A stretch of 64,000 bases of DNA from Mesorhizobium loti (GCF_003148495.1 NZ_QGGH01000003.1:434001-498000), one strand, 5' to 3'; shown: positions 28,894 through 38,001, counted from the stretch's first letter. A program made the numbers and translations. Notes: generated from the sequence alone by a model not told the origin.

Positions 28894-29286
28894 TTATGCG
28901 AGATTGACCTGCCAGGAGACCCCGAACCTGTCGTTGAGCCATGCGAAACGGCGGCTGAAGCCGTAATTGTCGGGCGGCATCAGAAACCCACCGTCCTTTG
29001 CCAGTGTCTCGACAATGCGGTTCAGTTCGTCTTCGGAGGAACAGTCCACATAGAGCGAGACCGACGGCGTGAACGTGAAGGCGTGGTGCACGGGGCTGTT
29101 GAAGACCAGGACTTCCAGGCCAGCGATCGACACCCGTGCCAGCTTGACCATTCCTTGTGGACCGTCTTCGCCGGGGCCGTAATTTGTGACGTCAAGGACG
29201 CTGCTGCCGGGAATGGTCTCGCAATAGAGGGTCATTGCCTCTTCGGCCTTGCCCTCGAACATCAGGAATGGCGTTACTTTCGTCAT
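28894..29286 (-). CDS. PhnB-like VOC protein
   Basis: The 130-residue protein carries the PhnB/3-demethylubiquinone-like pattern: TPFLMFEGKAEEAMTLYCETIPGSSVLDV, then YVDCSSEDELNRIVETLAKDG and FAWLNDRFGVSWQVN. Proteins of this group often accompany ArsR/SRPBCC genes. The substrate is unknown. It is the second gene of the operon. Confidence 0.87.
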   Translation of the reverse strand: MTKVTPFLMFEGKAEEAMTLYCETIPGSSVLDVTNYGPGEDGPQGMVKLARVSIAGLEVLVFNSPVHHAFTFTPSVSLYVDCSSEDELNRIVETLAKDGGFLMPPDNYGFSRRFAWLNDRFGVSWQVNLA

Positions 29287-29331
29287 TGCAGGCCTCCATC
29301 TTCCTTCCTGGGTGCTCAGATATGGGGTCGC

Positions 29332-29814
29332 TCAGATATTGGTCTCGTTGGCGGGTTCGCCCTTCATCTCGCTGCGGTAGTAGCCGTCGCGCAAATTGAT
29401 GCCGTATTCGACATAGGCCTTCATGCAGGCCAGCATCTGCGACCAGCCCTCGCAATTGAGGTAGGACTTCTTCAGGCCGACCGCGCCTTCCTGCCAACCG
29501 CTCTCGGCGATGGTGACGAAGGTGCCGCCTTCGTCCAGCGGCTCGAAATTCATCTCGATACGGGTCTTGTAGGCGGGTTTGCCGTCGGCGTCGGTGGCAT
29601 CCCAGCGCAGCACGATGCGGCTGTCCTTGACCACTTCATCGACCTCGACCGGCACCTTGCCCCACCAGACGACGCCGGCACCCGCCACCAGCGGCGCGCT
29701 GGCGCCGCCGATCGTGGTGAAATAGCCGCTCAGCTTCCTCGGATTGACGACTGCGTCGAAGACGTCGGCGACCGGCTTGCCGATGCGGCCGGAAACCTTG
29801 AATCCAAGTGACAT
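29332..29814 (-). CDS. SRPBCC domain protein, first gene of the operon
   Basis: The 160-residue protein has the START/SRPBCC pattern GFKVSGRIGKPVADVFDAVVNPRKLSGYFTT and RIEMNFEPLDEGGTFVTIAESGW, ending in a long helix (WSQMLACMKAYVEYG). ATG 29814 has AAGGAG 9 bases upstream. It heads a minus-strand operon with two VOC genes and another SRPBCC gene. An ArsR-type regulator is divergent 52 bases away. Confidence 0.87.
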   Translation of the reverse strand: MSLGFKVSGRIGKPVADVFDAVVNPRKLSGYFTTIGGASAPLVAGAGVVWWGKVPVEVDEVVKDSRIVLRWDATDADGKPAYKTRIEMNFEPLDEGGTFVTIAESGWQEGAVGLKKSYLNCEGWSQMLACMKAYVEYGINLRDGYYRSEMKGEPANETNI

Positions 29815-29833
29815 ATCCACAGCTCCTTCCCTT

Positions 29834-29880
29834 GATTGGCTCAACGATATGTTATAGAAATATAACATGTCAAGCCAATC
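29834..29880. promoter_or_regulatory. Nested inverted repeats, likely ArsR operator overlapping the regulator start codon
   Basis: ATGTTATA (29849-29856) and TATAACAT (29861-29868) are perfect 8-bp arms around GAAA. They are enclosed by GATTGGCT (29834-29841) and AGCCAATC (29873-29880). The inner right arm includes the first two bases of the regulator's ATG (29867-29869). TTGATT at 29832 and TATAGA at 29853 would place the transcript start within a few bases of the ATG, suggesting a leaderless mRNA. Confidence 0.7.
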
Positions 29881-30190
29881 GCAAGACGACAATGTTTTCA
29901 AGGCGCTGGCGCATCCACGCCGGCGCGAAATGCTGGATCAGCTGAAGGATACGCCGAAGACGACCGGCATGCTGTGTGAGGCCTTTCCCGATATCGATCG
30001 CTGCACCGTGATGCTGCATCTGAAGGTGCTGGAGGAGGCCGATCTGATTGTCGCGCAGCGCGACGGACGCGAGCGCTGGAACCATCTCAACGCGCTGCCG
30101 ATCAAGCAGATCCACGACCGCTGGATCAGCCAGTATGCCGGCCATGCGCTCAGCATCATCGACCGGTTGAAGTCCGATTTGGAGGCGTGA
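29867..30190 (+). CDS. ArsR family winged-helix regulator
   Basis: The 107-residue protein has the ArsR/SmtB fold: DNVFKALAHPRRREMLDQLKDTPKTTGMLCEAFPDIDRCTVMLHLKVLEEADLIVAQRDGRERWNHL. Metal-binding Cys pairs of the classic type are absent. This fits the subgroup that accompanies SRPBCC (AHSA1) genes. No Shine-Dalgarno sequence is present and the ATG lies within the operator, so translation may be leaderless. Confidence 0.9.
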   Translation: MSSQSQDDNVFKALAHPRRREMLDQLKDTPKTTGMLCEAFPDIDRCTVMLHLKVLEEADLIVAQRDGRERWNHLNALPIKQIHDRWISQYAGHALSIIDRLKSDLEA

Positions 30191-30403
30191 GCGCTCGCAG
30201 CCGCCAATGTCGGGCGTCCCGTGTGCGGTGCGGCTGGACGAATTGAGCCGATTTATCTATAAGCCGGCCATTCCGACAGAGAACGCCGTGCTTCCACGAG
30301 TTGCACCTGGGACGCTCTGAAATTTTGAATTCGGGCATTGCGGAAGACGAGGTGAGATCACTTCGCTTCGGGATGCTTTAGCCGAGAAGACGACAGGGGT
30401 GCC

Positions 30404-31153
30404 ATGGCTGGCCATTCACAGTTCAAGAACATCATGCACCGCAAGGGCCGCCAGGATGCGGTGCGGTCGAAAATGTTTTCCAAGCTGGCGCGCGAAATCA
30501 CCGTCGCCGCCAAGAGCGGGACGCCCGATCCATCGATGAACCCGCGTTTGCGGCTGGCGATCCAGAACGCCAAGGCGGTGTCGATGCCGAAGGACAACAT
30601 CCAGCGCGCCGTCAACAAGGCCTCGATGGGCGATGCCGAGAACTACGAAGCCGTGCGCTATGAGGGCTATGGTCCCGGCGGCGTCGCCGTCATTGTCGAA
30701 GCCCTGACCGACAACCGCAACCGCTCGGCCTCGAATGTGCGCGCCGCCTTCACCAAGGCCGGCGGGGCGATGGGTGAAACCGGCTCGGTGTCGTTCATGT
30801 GGGACCGTGCCGGCGAGATCTACTATCCGGCATCGGCGGGCAGCGCCGACAAGATCATGGATGCGGCGATCGAAGCCGGCGCCGATGATGTCGAGTCGGA
30901 CGAGGAAGGCCACACGATCTACTGCGCCTTCGAAAATCTCGGCGAAGTGTCGAAGGCGCTGGAAGGCGCGCTCGGCGAGGCTGAATCGGTGAAGCCGATC
31001 TGGCGGCCGCAAAACAATGTTCCGGTCGACGAGGAGCGGGCACAGTCGCTGATGAAGCTGGTCGCCACGCTTGAGGACGACGACGACGTGCAGAGCGTCT
31101 ACGCCAACTTCGAAGTCGACGACGAGACCATGGCTAAGCTCAGCGCGGCATGA
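30404..31153 (+). CDS. yebC: YebC/PmpR family protein
   Basis: The 249-residue protein begins [32 protein letters not shown] and has the three-domain YebC pattern ([47 protein letters not shown]). Family members are described as transcription regulators. Recent work links some of them to ribosome rescue at proline-rich stretches. In many bacteria yebC is next to ruvC; here it is about 20 kb away. Its TGA overlaps the start of the SelW-like gene. Confidence 0.95.
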   Translation: MAGHSQFKNIMHRKGRQDAVRSKMFSKLAREITVAAKSGTPDPSMNPRLRLAIQNAKAVSMPKDNIQRAVNKASMGDAENYEAVRYEGYGPGGVAVIVEALTDNRNRSASNVRAAFTKAGGAMGETGSVSFMWDRAGEIYYPASAGSADKIMDAAIEAGADDVESDEEGHTIYCAFENLGEVSKALEGALGEAESVKPIWRPQNNVPVDEERAQSLMKLVATLEDDDDVQSVYANFEVDDETMAKLSAA

Positions 31154-31476
31154 GCGAGCAACCTCTGCCCACCATCCGCATCACCTATTGCACGCAGTGC
31201 CAGTGGCTGTTGCGCGCCGGCTGGATGGCGCAGGAGCTTCTGTCGACCTTCGGCACCGATCTGGGCGAGGTCACCCTGGTGCCCGGCACCGGCGGCATCT
31301 TCACCATTTCCTGCAATGACACGCTGGTCTGGGACCGCAAGCGCGACGGCGGCTTTCCGGACGCGGCGAAGCTCAAGCAGTTGGTCCGTGATGTCATCGA
31401 CCCGGATCGCGATCTCGGCCATGCCGACCGCAAGGGTCACACGTCGAAAGACCAGACGCAAAAGGACCCCGCCTGA
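31150..31476 (+). CDS. SelT/SelW/SelH (Rdx) family thioredoxin-like protein
   Basis: The 108-residue protein has the CxxC redox motif early on ([22 protein letters not shown]) and [36 protein letters not shown], which define the Rdx family. Cysteine occupies the selenocysteine site of eukaryotic SelW. A redox role is likely, with partner unknown. Its ATG overlaps the yebC stop by four bases (ATGA). Confidence 0.92.
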   Translation: MSEQPLPTIRITYCTQCQWLLRAGWMAQELLSTFGTDLGEVTLVPGTGGIFTISCNDTLVWDRKRDGGFPDAAKLKQLVRDVIDPDRDLGHADRKGHTSKDQTQKDPA

Positions 31477-31490
31477 GCGGGGTCCTTTGC
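31461..31490 (+). terminator. Terminator hairpin overlapping the SelW-like stop codon
   Basis: AAGGACCCCGC (31462-31472) pairs with GCGGGGTCCTT (31477-31487) around CTGA. The stop codon TGA (31474-31476) sits in the loop. The right arm ends in CTTTGCGTTT. The gene's last codons are therefore part of the terminator. Confidence 0.75.
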
Positions 31491-31505
31491 GTTTCGTAAA
31501 ACCGC

Positions 31506-31982
31506 TTAGAGCAATGCGAAGATAAAGCAGGCCATCGCCACGATGGCGGTGATGGTGCGGACGTGGTTCCATATCACCCATTGGCTCAAATGGTTCGCCC
31601 ACACGGCGGCGCCATTGCTGCTGGCGGGGTCGACGGCGGCGAGCGCATCGTTGAGCGGCACATTGAAGACCATGGTCACGATCGGGTTGCCGACCACATA
31701 GATCACCGCGCCGGCAAGCAACCAGTACGAGCCGGACTGGCTCCAGCCCATGATAGCGGCGGCGATAAGCACCAGACAGAGCAGGCCGGTACCGAAAAGC
31801 GCCGTCATGAAGGTCGGGGTGATCACCGTGATGTTGATAGAATTCATCGCGGCGATGCCGCTTGGGACGGGCAGTCGGGCAAGCGCCGCCATGACGAAGT
31901 TGGAAAAGGCGAAAAACACGCCGCCGACGACGCCCGAGCCGATTGCGGCAATGATAGTGAGGGTGGGAAGAAGCTTGGTCAT
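31506..31982 (-). CDS. DUF1772 membrane protein
   Basis: The 158-residue protein has four predicted helices with the DUF1772 pattern: GVVGGVFFAFSNFVMAAL near the start, FNVPLNDALA in the middle and WNHVRTITAIVAMACFIFALL at the end. The family includes fungal anthrone oxygenase homologues, but the bacterial function is not known. GGAG lies 8 bases before ATG 31982. It overlaps nothing and directly follows the NAD(P)-binding gene, so they form a two-gene operon opposite a TetR regulator. Confidence 0.87.
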   Translation of the reverse strand: MTKLLPTLTIIAAIGSGVVGGVFFAFSNFVMAALARLPVPSGIAAMNSINITVITPTFMTALFGTGLLCLVLIAAAIMGWSQSGSYWLLAGAVIYVVGNPIVTMVFNVPLNDALAAVDPASSNGAAVWANHLSQWVIWNHVRTITAIVAMACFIFALL

Positions 31983-31983
31983 C

Positions 31984-32817
31984 TCAGTTGCTCCAGATGC
32001 CGGTTGCGGCGGTTTTATTTGCGTAGGCGGAAAAGTCGTTCGGCGCGCGGCCGAGCACACGCTGGACGCCATCGGTCAGCGTCTCGTTGCGGCCGTCGAG
32101 CACTTGCGTGAACAGCTCGTTGAGCAGCCAGGCGATTTCGGGCGGCAGTTCATGTGCGGCCATCGCGGCGGTGAATTCGTCATGCGGGATCCTGACAAAA
32201 CGGATGTCGCGGCCGGCGGCCTTGCCGATCTCAGCGACCGCATCGGCGAAGCTCAGCAGCCGTGGTCCGGTCAGCTCATAGAGCTGGCCGACATGGCCTG
32301 GCTCCGTCAGCGCGACGAAGGCGGCTTCGGCGATGTCGTCGACATCGACGAACGGCTCGCCGACATTGCTGACCGGCAAGGCTACTTCGCCTTCCAGCAA
32401 GGGCTCGACGAGAAAACCTTCGCTGAAATTCTGTGAGAACCAGGCGCAGCGCAGGATCGTCCAGTCAGCGCCCGAGGCTTTCAGCATCTCCTCGGCGCGC
32501 TGGGCTTCCGCCTCGCCGCGGCCGGAGAGCAACACCAGGCGGGTGACGCCATTGGCCACCGCAAGCCTGGCGAAGGCGCCGACGGTTTCGGCGGCGCCCG
32601 GCACGGCGATGTCGGGGTAGTAGCTGATGTAGACGGCACTCACGCCTTGCAAGGCCGGCCCCCAGGTCGCGGGGATTTCCCAGTCGAAGCGCGGGTTGCC
32701 GGAGCGCGAGCCGATCCGTACCGGCAGGTCGTGCGCCGTCAGCCGCTCGGCGAGACGGCGGCCGGTCTTGCCGGTGCCGCCAAGGATCAGGATGGGGCTG
32801 GTTATTGCGTCATTCAT
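31984..32817 (-). CDS. NmrA-like NAD(P)-binding protein
   Basis: The 277-residue protein has the Rossmann motif ILILGGTGKTGRRLAERL at the N-terminus and the atypical SDR layout of NmrA/YtfG proteins (VSAVYISYYP, VTRLVLLSGRGEAEAQRAEEML, WTILRCAWFSQNF). It lacks a clear YxxxK catalytic pair. It may act as an NAD(P)H sensor or quinone reductase. It is the first gene of a two-gene operon divergent from a TetR regulator. Confidence 0.87.
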   Translation of the reverse strand: MNDAITSPILILGGTGKTGRRLAERLTAHDLPVRIGSRSGNPRFDWEIPATWGPALQGVSAVYISYYPDIAVPGAAETVGAFARLAVANGVTRLVLLSGRGEAEAQRAEEMLKASGADWTILRCAWFSQNFSEGFLVEPLLEGEVALPVSNVGEPFVDVDDIAEAAFVALTEPGHVGQLYELTGPRLLSFADAVAEIGKAAGRDIRFVRIPHDEFTAAMAAHELPPEIAWLLNELFTQVLDGRNETLTDGVQRVLGRAPNDFSAYANKTAATGIWSN

Positions 32818-32840
32818 GGTGGTTTCCTCCGTTTACAAAC

Positions 32841-32888
32841 ATGAGTAACCCTCATATTTGCAAAACGTGATAAACCCTCGTATTTTGC
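32841..32888. promoter_or_regulatory. Direct repeats in the NmrA-TetR intergenic region, probable TetR operators
   Basis: ATGAGTAACCCTCATATTTG (from 32841) and GTGATAAACCCTCGTATTTT (from 32867) are 26 bases apart and closely similar. The first contains the inverted repeat ATGAG-TAACC-CTCAT. The two lie between divergent genes. Confidence 0.65.
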
Positions 32889-32922
32889 GAGTCAAGCGAT
32901 TTTGCCGGCATTGGAGTCAGTC

Positions 32923-33564
32923 ATGGAAGACACGGCCACGCCGGTTTCCCCGCAGGAGCAGATTGCTTCACCGCGCCGGGCGCCCAGCCAGCAGCGCAGC
33001 CGCGAGCGGGTCGAGCGCATGCTGGCCGCTGCCTCGGCGCTGATTGCCGAGCAAGGCAGCGATGCCATGCGCATGGGTGAGGTGGCGGAACGGGCAGGGG
33101 TGTCGATCGGTTCGCTCTACCAGTTCTTTCCGGACAAGCGGGCGATCGTCTGGGCGCTGGCCGAGCGCTACACCACCGAGAGCCAGGCCTGCATCTCGGC
33201 AGCACTTGCCGGCGTCGGCGACGCCGAAGGCTTGGGCCAGGCATTTTCGGAACTGGTCGACATCTATTACCGGTTGTTCCTGGCGGAGCCGGTGATGCGG
33301 GATATCTGGTCGGGCACGCAGGCCGACAAGGCGCTGCGCCAGCTCGAACTCGCCGACAGTCGCGCCAACGCCGAATTCCTCGCCGCGGTGCTGAAACGGC
33401 TGCGGCCGGCAGCCGATCCAGTGGCGCTGGAAACCACGGCGTTCCTCGTCTGGCAAATGGGCGAAGCCGCCATGCGGCTGGCGATTTCCGTTGAGCGGCA
33501 GGAGGGCGACAGGCTGGTCGCCGCCTACAAGCGCATGGCGCTCAGGGAATTGCTGGACGGATAG
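32923..33564 (+). CDS. TetR family transcriptional regulator
   Basis: The 213-residue protein has a TetR N-terminal helix-turn-helix (RERVERMLAAASALIAEQGSDAMRMGEVAERAGVSIGSLYQFFPDKRAIVWALAERY) and an all-helical ligand domain. ATG 32923 is chosen because GGAG (32912-32915) precedes it; a TTG at 32902 is open but weaker. It is divergent from the NmrA-like/DUF1772 operon and probably represses it. Confidence 0.9.
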   Translation: MEDTATPVSPQEQIASPRRAPSQQRSRERVERMLAAASALIAEQGSDAMRMGEVAERAGVSIGSLYQFFPDKRAIVWALAERYTTESQACISAALAGVGDAEGLGQAFSELVDIYYRLFLAEPVMRDIWSGTQADKALRQLELADSRANAEFLAAVLKRLRPAADPVALETTAFLVWQMGEAAMRLAISVERQEGDRLVAAYKRMALRELLDG

Positions 33565-33565
33565 A

Positions 33566-33680
33566 ATGCTCCCCACCCTCCCCCTCGTGGGGAGGGTCGC
33601 TGCGAAGCAGCGGGGTGGGGGCGGCGCCAGACCCCCACCCGGACCTTCGGTCCGACCAGGGGGAGGTAGGGGGCGAGCGC
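33566..33680. repeat. Palindromic intergenic element
   Basis: The stretch contains nested stems CTCCCCAC/GTGGGGAG, CGCTGC-GAA-GCAGCG and CGGACC-TTC-GGTCCG, within inverted C-rich and G-rich arms. It begins just after the tetR stop. Repeats of this make-up are abundant between genes in Mesorhizobium. No gene is inside. Confidence 0.7.
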
Positions 33681-33710
33681 CAGCTTGTGGCGATCCACCT
33701 CGTCGCAACA

Positions 33711-33737
33711 AAAAACCCGCCTCGTGGGCGGGTTTTT
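33711..33737. terminator. Terminator shared by tetR and rpmE
   Basis: AAAAACCCGCC (33711-33721) and GGCGGGTTTTT (33727-33737) form a perfect 11-bp stem with a 5-base loop. T-runs on either strand allow termination of the convergent rpmE gene and of transcription from the left. Confidence 0.92.
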
Positions 33738-33758
33738 GATCGCAGAACGCTGTTTGGT

Positions 33759-33980
33759 TTAGAGGCCGAAACCTTCGAAACGCTTCTTGAACTTCGAAAG
33801 GCGGCCGCCGCGGTCGAGCAGGGTCTGCTGGCCGCCGGTCCAGGCCGGGTGGGTGGTCGGGTCGATATCGAGGTTCATCGTATCGCCTTCCTTGCCCCAG
33901 GTCGAACGGGTCATGTATTCGGTGCCGTCGGTCATGACGACCTTGATGGTGTGGTAATCGGGATGAATGTCGGTCTTCAT
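33759..33980 (-). CDS. rpmE: 50S ribosomal protein L31
   Basis: The 73-residue protein begins [20 protein letters not shown] and ends [25 protein letters not shown], the standard L31 pattern. It lacks the four zinc-binding cysteines, so it is the zinc-free form common in alphaproteobacteria. ATG 33980 follows AGGAA by 9 bases; the frame extends to 34019 without support. Confidence 0.95.
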   Translation of the reverse strand: MKTDIHPDYHTIKVVMTDGTEYMTRSTWGKEGDTMNLDIDPTTHPAWTGGQQTLLDRGGRLSKFKKRFEGFGL

Positions 33981-34187
33981 GGGTTCGGTTCCTGGCTTGC
34001 CGGCGCTGCCGACGGGCATAAGCCTGCGTCGATGCGCCCCTTTTTTAAACTCGAAGCCGCAGCTATTGAGGAGCCACGGCTTCTAAAACGGTCGGCGAGC
34101 CTATACATCAGCCGGAATTGAATCACAAGGCCGGGGCAAGCGCATATTGCGGCGCATAGCCCAAGGGCGGCCAGAGGAAACACTGGG

Positions 34188-35987
34188 ATGGCGCAATTCA
34201 TCAGCGCAGACGAGCGTCGGCGTTCGCTCAAGCCGCTCAGGCGCCTGTTCCCGTACATCACGCGTTATCGCACGCTGGTCGTCGGCGCCGTGATCTCGCT
34301 GGTCATCGCCGCGGCAACGACGCTGGCGCTGCCGCTGGCCGTACGGCGTATGATCGATCATGGTTTCTCGTCGGCCAACACCATCTTCATCGCCGAATAT
34401 TTCGCCGCATTGGTGGCGATGGCCGCCGTGCTGGCGGGTGCATCGGCCAGCCGCTACTATTTCGTCATCACGCTCGGCGAGCGCGTCGTCGCCGACATCC
34501 GCCGAGATGTCTTTGCCCATGTCACGACGCTGTCGCCTTCCTTCTTCGACACCGCCCAGTCGGGAGAGATCGTGTCGCGGCTCGCCGCCGACACGACGCA
34601 GGTCAAGTCGGCGGTCGGAGCGACGGCCTCGGTGGCGCTGCGCAATGTCATCCTCGGCCTTGGCGCGCTGGCGATGATGGTCGTCACCAGCCCGAAACTG
34701 TCCGGCCTGGTCATTGCGGCCATTCCCGTCATCGTGCTGCCGCTGGTCGCCTTCGGCCGCTCGGTGCGGCGCAAGTCGCGGCAGGCGCAGGATACGCTTG
34801 CCGATGCCACCGCCTATGCCAGCGAGCAGATCGGCGCTGTGCGCACGCTGCAGGCCTTCACCAATGAGAAGCTGGTAACCGGGCATTTCTCGGCCGCGGT
34901 GGAAGCCGCTTTCGAGGCGGCACGCGGCTCGATCTTCGCGCGCTCCTTCCTCACCTTCTTCGCCATTTTCACCATCTTCTCGTCCGTTGTGGCGGTGCTG
35001 TGGTTCGGCTCGCGCGACGTGCTCGAAGGCTCGATATCGCCGGGCACGCTCGGTCAGTTCCTGCTCTATTCGGTGTTTGCCGCCGGCGCGCTGGGCGCCC
35101 TGTCGGAAGTCTGGGGCGAGCTTGCGCAGGCGGCGGGCGCTGCCGAACGGCTGACCGAGATCCTGGCAGAGAAGCCGGCGATCCAGGCTCCGGCCGATCC
35201 GAAGCCGCTGCCTGCGGTCGCCAAGGGTGCGATCGTCTTCGACAATGTCTCCTTCTCCTACCCGGCAAGGCCCGACCGCGCTGCCGTGCACGGCTTGAGC
35301 TTTCAGGTCATGCCCGGCGAGACGGTGGCGATCGTCGGCCCGTCAGGGGCCGGCAAGAGCACGGTCTTTTCGCTGATCCTGCGTTTCTACGATCCCGAAA
35401 CAGGCAAGATCCTGATCGATGGCGTCGACGTGCGCGAGGCCGACCCCGTTTCCGTCCGCCAGCGCATCGCCATCGTGCCGCAGGACGTCACCGTCTTTGC
35501 GGCAAGCGCGCGTGACAATATCGGTTTCGGCCGGCCAGGAGCCAGCAAGGCCGAGATCGAGACGGCGGCGAAGGATGCACTTGCCGACGAATTCATCCTC
35601 AAGCTCGAAAAGGGCTACGACAGCCAGGTCGGCGAGCGCGGCGTGACGCTGTCAGGCGGGCAGCGCCAGCGGGTGGCGATCGCCCGCGCCATCCTGCGCG
35701 ACGCGCCGATCCTGCTGCTCGACGAGGCCACCTCGGCGCTCGACGCCGAAAGCGAGACGCTGGTGCAGATGGCGCTGGAACGCCTGATGCAGGGCCGCAC
35801 CACCATCGTCATCGCCCACCGCCTGGCAACGGTGCTGAAGGCCGACAGGATCCTGGTCATGGATGGCGGCACGATCGTCGAGGAAGGCACGCATCAGAGC
35901 CTAGTCGCCAAGGGCGGCATTTATGCGCGGCTGGCCAAGCTGCAGTTCGAAACCGGCGCCAGCGCCTTCAGGGGCGCGGCAGAGTAG
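34188..35987 (+). CDS. ABC transporter with fused permease and ATPase (MsbA/LmrA-like)
   Basis: The 599-residue half-transporter has six membrane helices in residues 20-310. The ATPase has Walker A GPSGAGKST (384-392), signature LSGGQRQRVAIARAIL, Walker B ILLLDEATSALD and the H-loop IAHRL. It would act as a homodimer exporting lipids or hydrophobic compounds. GAGGAAA lies 9 bases before the ATG. It stands alone, divergent from rpmE. Confidence 0.92.
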   Translation: MAQFISADERRRSLKPLRRLFPYITRYRTLVVGAVISLVIAAATTLALPLAVRRMIDHGFSSANTIFIAEYFAALVAMAAVLAGASASRYYFVITLGERVVADIRRDVFAHVTTLSPSFFDTAQSGEIVSRLAADTTQVKSAVGATASVALRNVILGLGALAMMVVTSPKLSGLVIAAIPVIVLPLVAFGRSVRRKSRQAQDTLADATAYASEQIGAVRTLQAFTNEKLVTGHFSAAVEAAFEAARGSIFARSFLTFFAIFTIFSSVVAVLWFGSRDVLEGSISPGTLGQFLLYSVFAAGALGALSEVWGELAQAAGAAERLTEILAEKPAIQAPADPKPLPAVAKGAIVFDNVSFSYPARPDRAAVHGLSFQVMPGETVAIVGPSGAGKSTVFSLILRFYDPETGKILIDGVDVREADPVSVRQRIAIVPQDVTVFAASARDNIGFGRPGASKAEIETAAKDALADEFILKLEKGYDSQVGERGVTLSGGQRQRVAIARAILRDAPILLLDEATSALDAESETLVQMALERLMQGRTTIVIAHRLATVLKADRILVMDGGTIVEEGTHQSLVAKGGIYARLAKLQFETGASAFRGAAE

Positions 35988-36018
35988 TCAGAAACATCTG
36001 CCGCTGCGCCGACCGCCG

Positions 36019-37506
36019 CTATGAGCCTCCGTATCGCTGCTTCAGATGGTTCACGAAATACGCGGCATTGAGCTTTTCGCCGGTGGCGCGTTCGAGCAGG
36101 TCCGGCGTCGACCAGCGTGACGCCTGCGACCAGATCTTTTGGCGGCGCCAGTCGTTGATCGCCTCGAAATTGCCCTTGGCGAGATCCTCATCGGCGGCAG
36201 GATGTTCCCTCGTCAGCGCCGCCCATTGCTGCGCCGCCATCATCGCGCCCAGCGTGTAGGACGGGAAATAGCCGAAGGCGGCGCCTGGCCAATGCACGTC
36301 CTGCATCGGCCCGTCGGCGGGGTTGTCGATGGTGGAGAGGCCGAGATAGTCGCGCATCTTGGCGTCCCAGGCTTCGGGCAGGTTGGCCACTTCAAGCCTG
36401 CCCGCGACGAGCTCCTGCTCCAGTTCGTAGCGCAGGATGACATGCAGGGGATAGGTCACCTCGTCGGCATCGACGCGGATCAGGCCGCGCTCGACGCGAT
36501 GCACATGCGGCAGGATGTCGTCGAGCGACCAGGCTTCGCCAAGATGCTTTTCGACCACCGGCAGCGCCCAGCGCCAGAAGGCCGGGTTGCGGCCGAGTTG
36601 CTTTTCGACGAACAGGCTCTGGCTTTCATGCACGGCCATGCCGCGCGCCTTGCCGAGCGGCCAGTGCGACCATGCCTTGGGCAGGTTCTGTTCGTAAAGC
36701 GCATGGCCAGTCTCGTGCAGCACGCCCATCAGCGCCGACAGGAAATCGGAGGTCTTGTAGCGGGTGGTGATGCGCACGTCGCTCGGCACGCCGCCGCAGA
36801 AAGGGTGGTGCGACACCGACAGCGACCCGTGCGTCAGGTCGAAGCCGACCGCCGCCATCATGGCGAGGCCGAGTTCGCGCTGCCGGTCGATCGCATAGGT
36901 GCCCGACAGCGGCTTCAACGGGCGCTTGCGCAGCCGCGCGTCCTGAATCGCCAGCGCCTCCGGCACAAAGCTTTTCAGGAAAGCCTTCAGGTCGGTGAAA
37001 ACAGGCGTGATGTCGGCGGTGCGGTTGCCGGGATCGTATTGCTCCATCAGCGCGTCATAGGGGGCAAGGCCGAGCACGTCGGCACGCAGCGCCGCCTCCT
37101 CGCGCACCAGCGCCACCACGCCCTCCAGCGCCGGCTGGAAGCCAGCCCAGTCGTTCTTGGCGCGCAGGTCGCGCCACAGCTGCTCGCAACGCATGCGCGC
37201 GGTTGTCTGGCGTTCGACGAATTCGACCGGCAGGCAAGTCAGGTTGGTGTATTGCCGCCGCAGTTCCGAGACGGCGGCGCGCTGCTCTTCACCCAACGCT
37301 TCCTGTTCGGCCGCGGCGATCCAGTCCGCTATCTCCGGCGCTGTTGCCCTGGTGTGATACATGCCGGCCAGTGCCGACATCGCCTCGGCACGCTTCTCGC
37401 CACCGCCGACGGCCATGTGGGTGGCCTCGTCGGCGCCGAGGATAGCCAGCGCATGCTCAAGCGCTTCGAGCTTGTGGCCGAGGTCATCGAGTTTCTGAAA
37501 GGACAT
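36019..37506 (-). CDS. M32 family metallocarboxypeptidase
   Basis: The 495-residue protein has the zinc motif HETGH (His264 to His268, in GVLHETGHALYEQNLP) and the M32-specific segments RITTRYKTSDF, MAVHESQSLFVEKQLGRN and DADEVTYPLHVILRYELE. The family, typified by Thermus carboxypeptidase Taq, removes C-terminal residues from peptides. ATG 37506 matches the family N-terminus MSFQKLDDL; the upstream extension does not. Confidence 0.95.
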   Translation of the reverse strand: MSFQKLDDLGHKLEALEHALAILGADEATHMAVGGGEKRAEAMSALAGMYHTRATAPEIADWIAAAEQEALGEEQRAAVSELRRQYTNLTCLPVEFVERQTTARMRCEQLWRDLRAKNDWAGFQPALEGVVALVREEAALRADVLGLAPYDALMEQYDPGNRTADITPVFTDLKAFLKSFVPEALAIQDARLRKRPLKPLSGTYAIDRQRELGLAMMAAVGFDLTHGSLSVSHHPFCGGVPSDVRITTRYKTSDFLSALMGVLHETGHALYEQNLPKAWSHWPLGKARGMAVHESQSLFVEKQLGRNPAFWRWALPVVEKHLGEAWSLDDILPHVHRVERGLIRVDADEVTYPLHVILRYELEQELVAGRLEVANLPEAWDAKMRDYLGLSTIDNPADGPMQDVHWPGAAFGYFPSYTLGAMMAAQQWAALTREHPAADEDLAKGNFEAINDWRRQKIWSQASRWSTPDLLERATGEKLNAAYFVNHLKQRYGGS

Positions 37507-37647
37507 GGCGGCTTCCGTGATTGGGGACGGCGCGAAAAGATACCAACGCAAAGGCGTTTGCAACCCTCAGGCACGTCCGGCAAATGCACCTTGCGCGGAC
37601 GACGCCGCGTATGAAATGCTGCCGGCGGCCAATGAAGGGGGAACAAC

Positions 37648-38001
37648 ATGGTCGGCAACATCCTGGTCGGGCTGGTGGCCTTGATCCATGTCTACATCGT
37701 CTATCTCGAGATGGTGCTGTGGGACACGCCGCGTGGGCACAAGGCTTTTAATCTGACCCCCGAATTCGCCAGCGCCTCGAAGGTGCTGGCCGCCAATCAG
37801 GGGCTCTACAACGGTTTCCTTGCCGCCGGCCTCATCTGGGGACTTTACCTCGGTGCGGCCGGTTTTCAGGTCAAGGCGTTTTTCCTGCTGTGTGTGGCTG
37901 TTGCCGGCCTCTATGGCGCGGCCACGGTTGGCCGCAAGATCCTGTTCATCCAGACCGTGCCGGCGGTGATTGCCCTGATCGCGGTCTGGCTGGGCTGGTA
38001 A
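37648..38001 (+). CDS. DUF1304 membrane protein
   Basis: The 117-residue protein has four predicted helices and the DUF1304 pattern: LVALIHVYIVYLEMVLWDTPRG, then LAANQGLYNGFLAAGLIWG and ATVGRKILFIQTVPAVIAL. The function is unknown. A GACGCC/GGCGTC stem at 38006-38036 follows the stop but lacks a T-run. Confidence 0.9.
   Translation: MVGNILVGLVALIHVYIVYLEMVLWDTPRGHKAFNLTPEFASASKVLAANQGLYNGFLAAGLIWGLYLGAAGFQVKAFFLLCVAVAGLYGAATVGRKILFIQTVPAVIALIAVWLGW

Noticed and set aside
34101..35291. 396-codon minus-strand frame opposite the ABC exporter
   Set aside because: Arg-rich shadow translation; the plus-strand gene has all ABC motifs.
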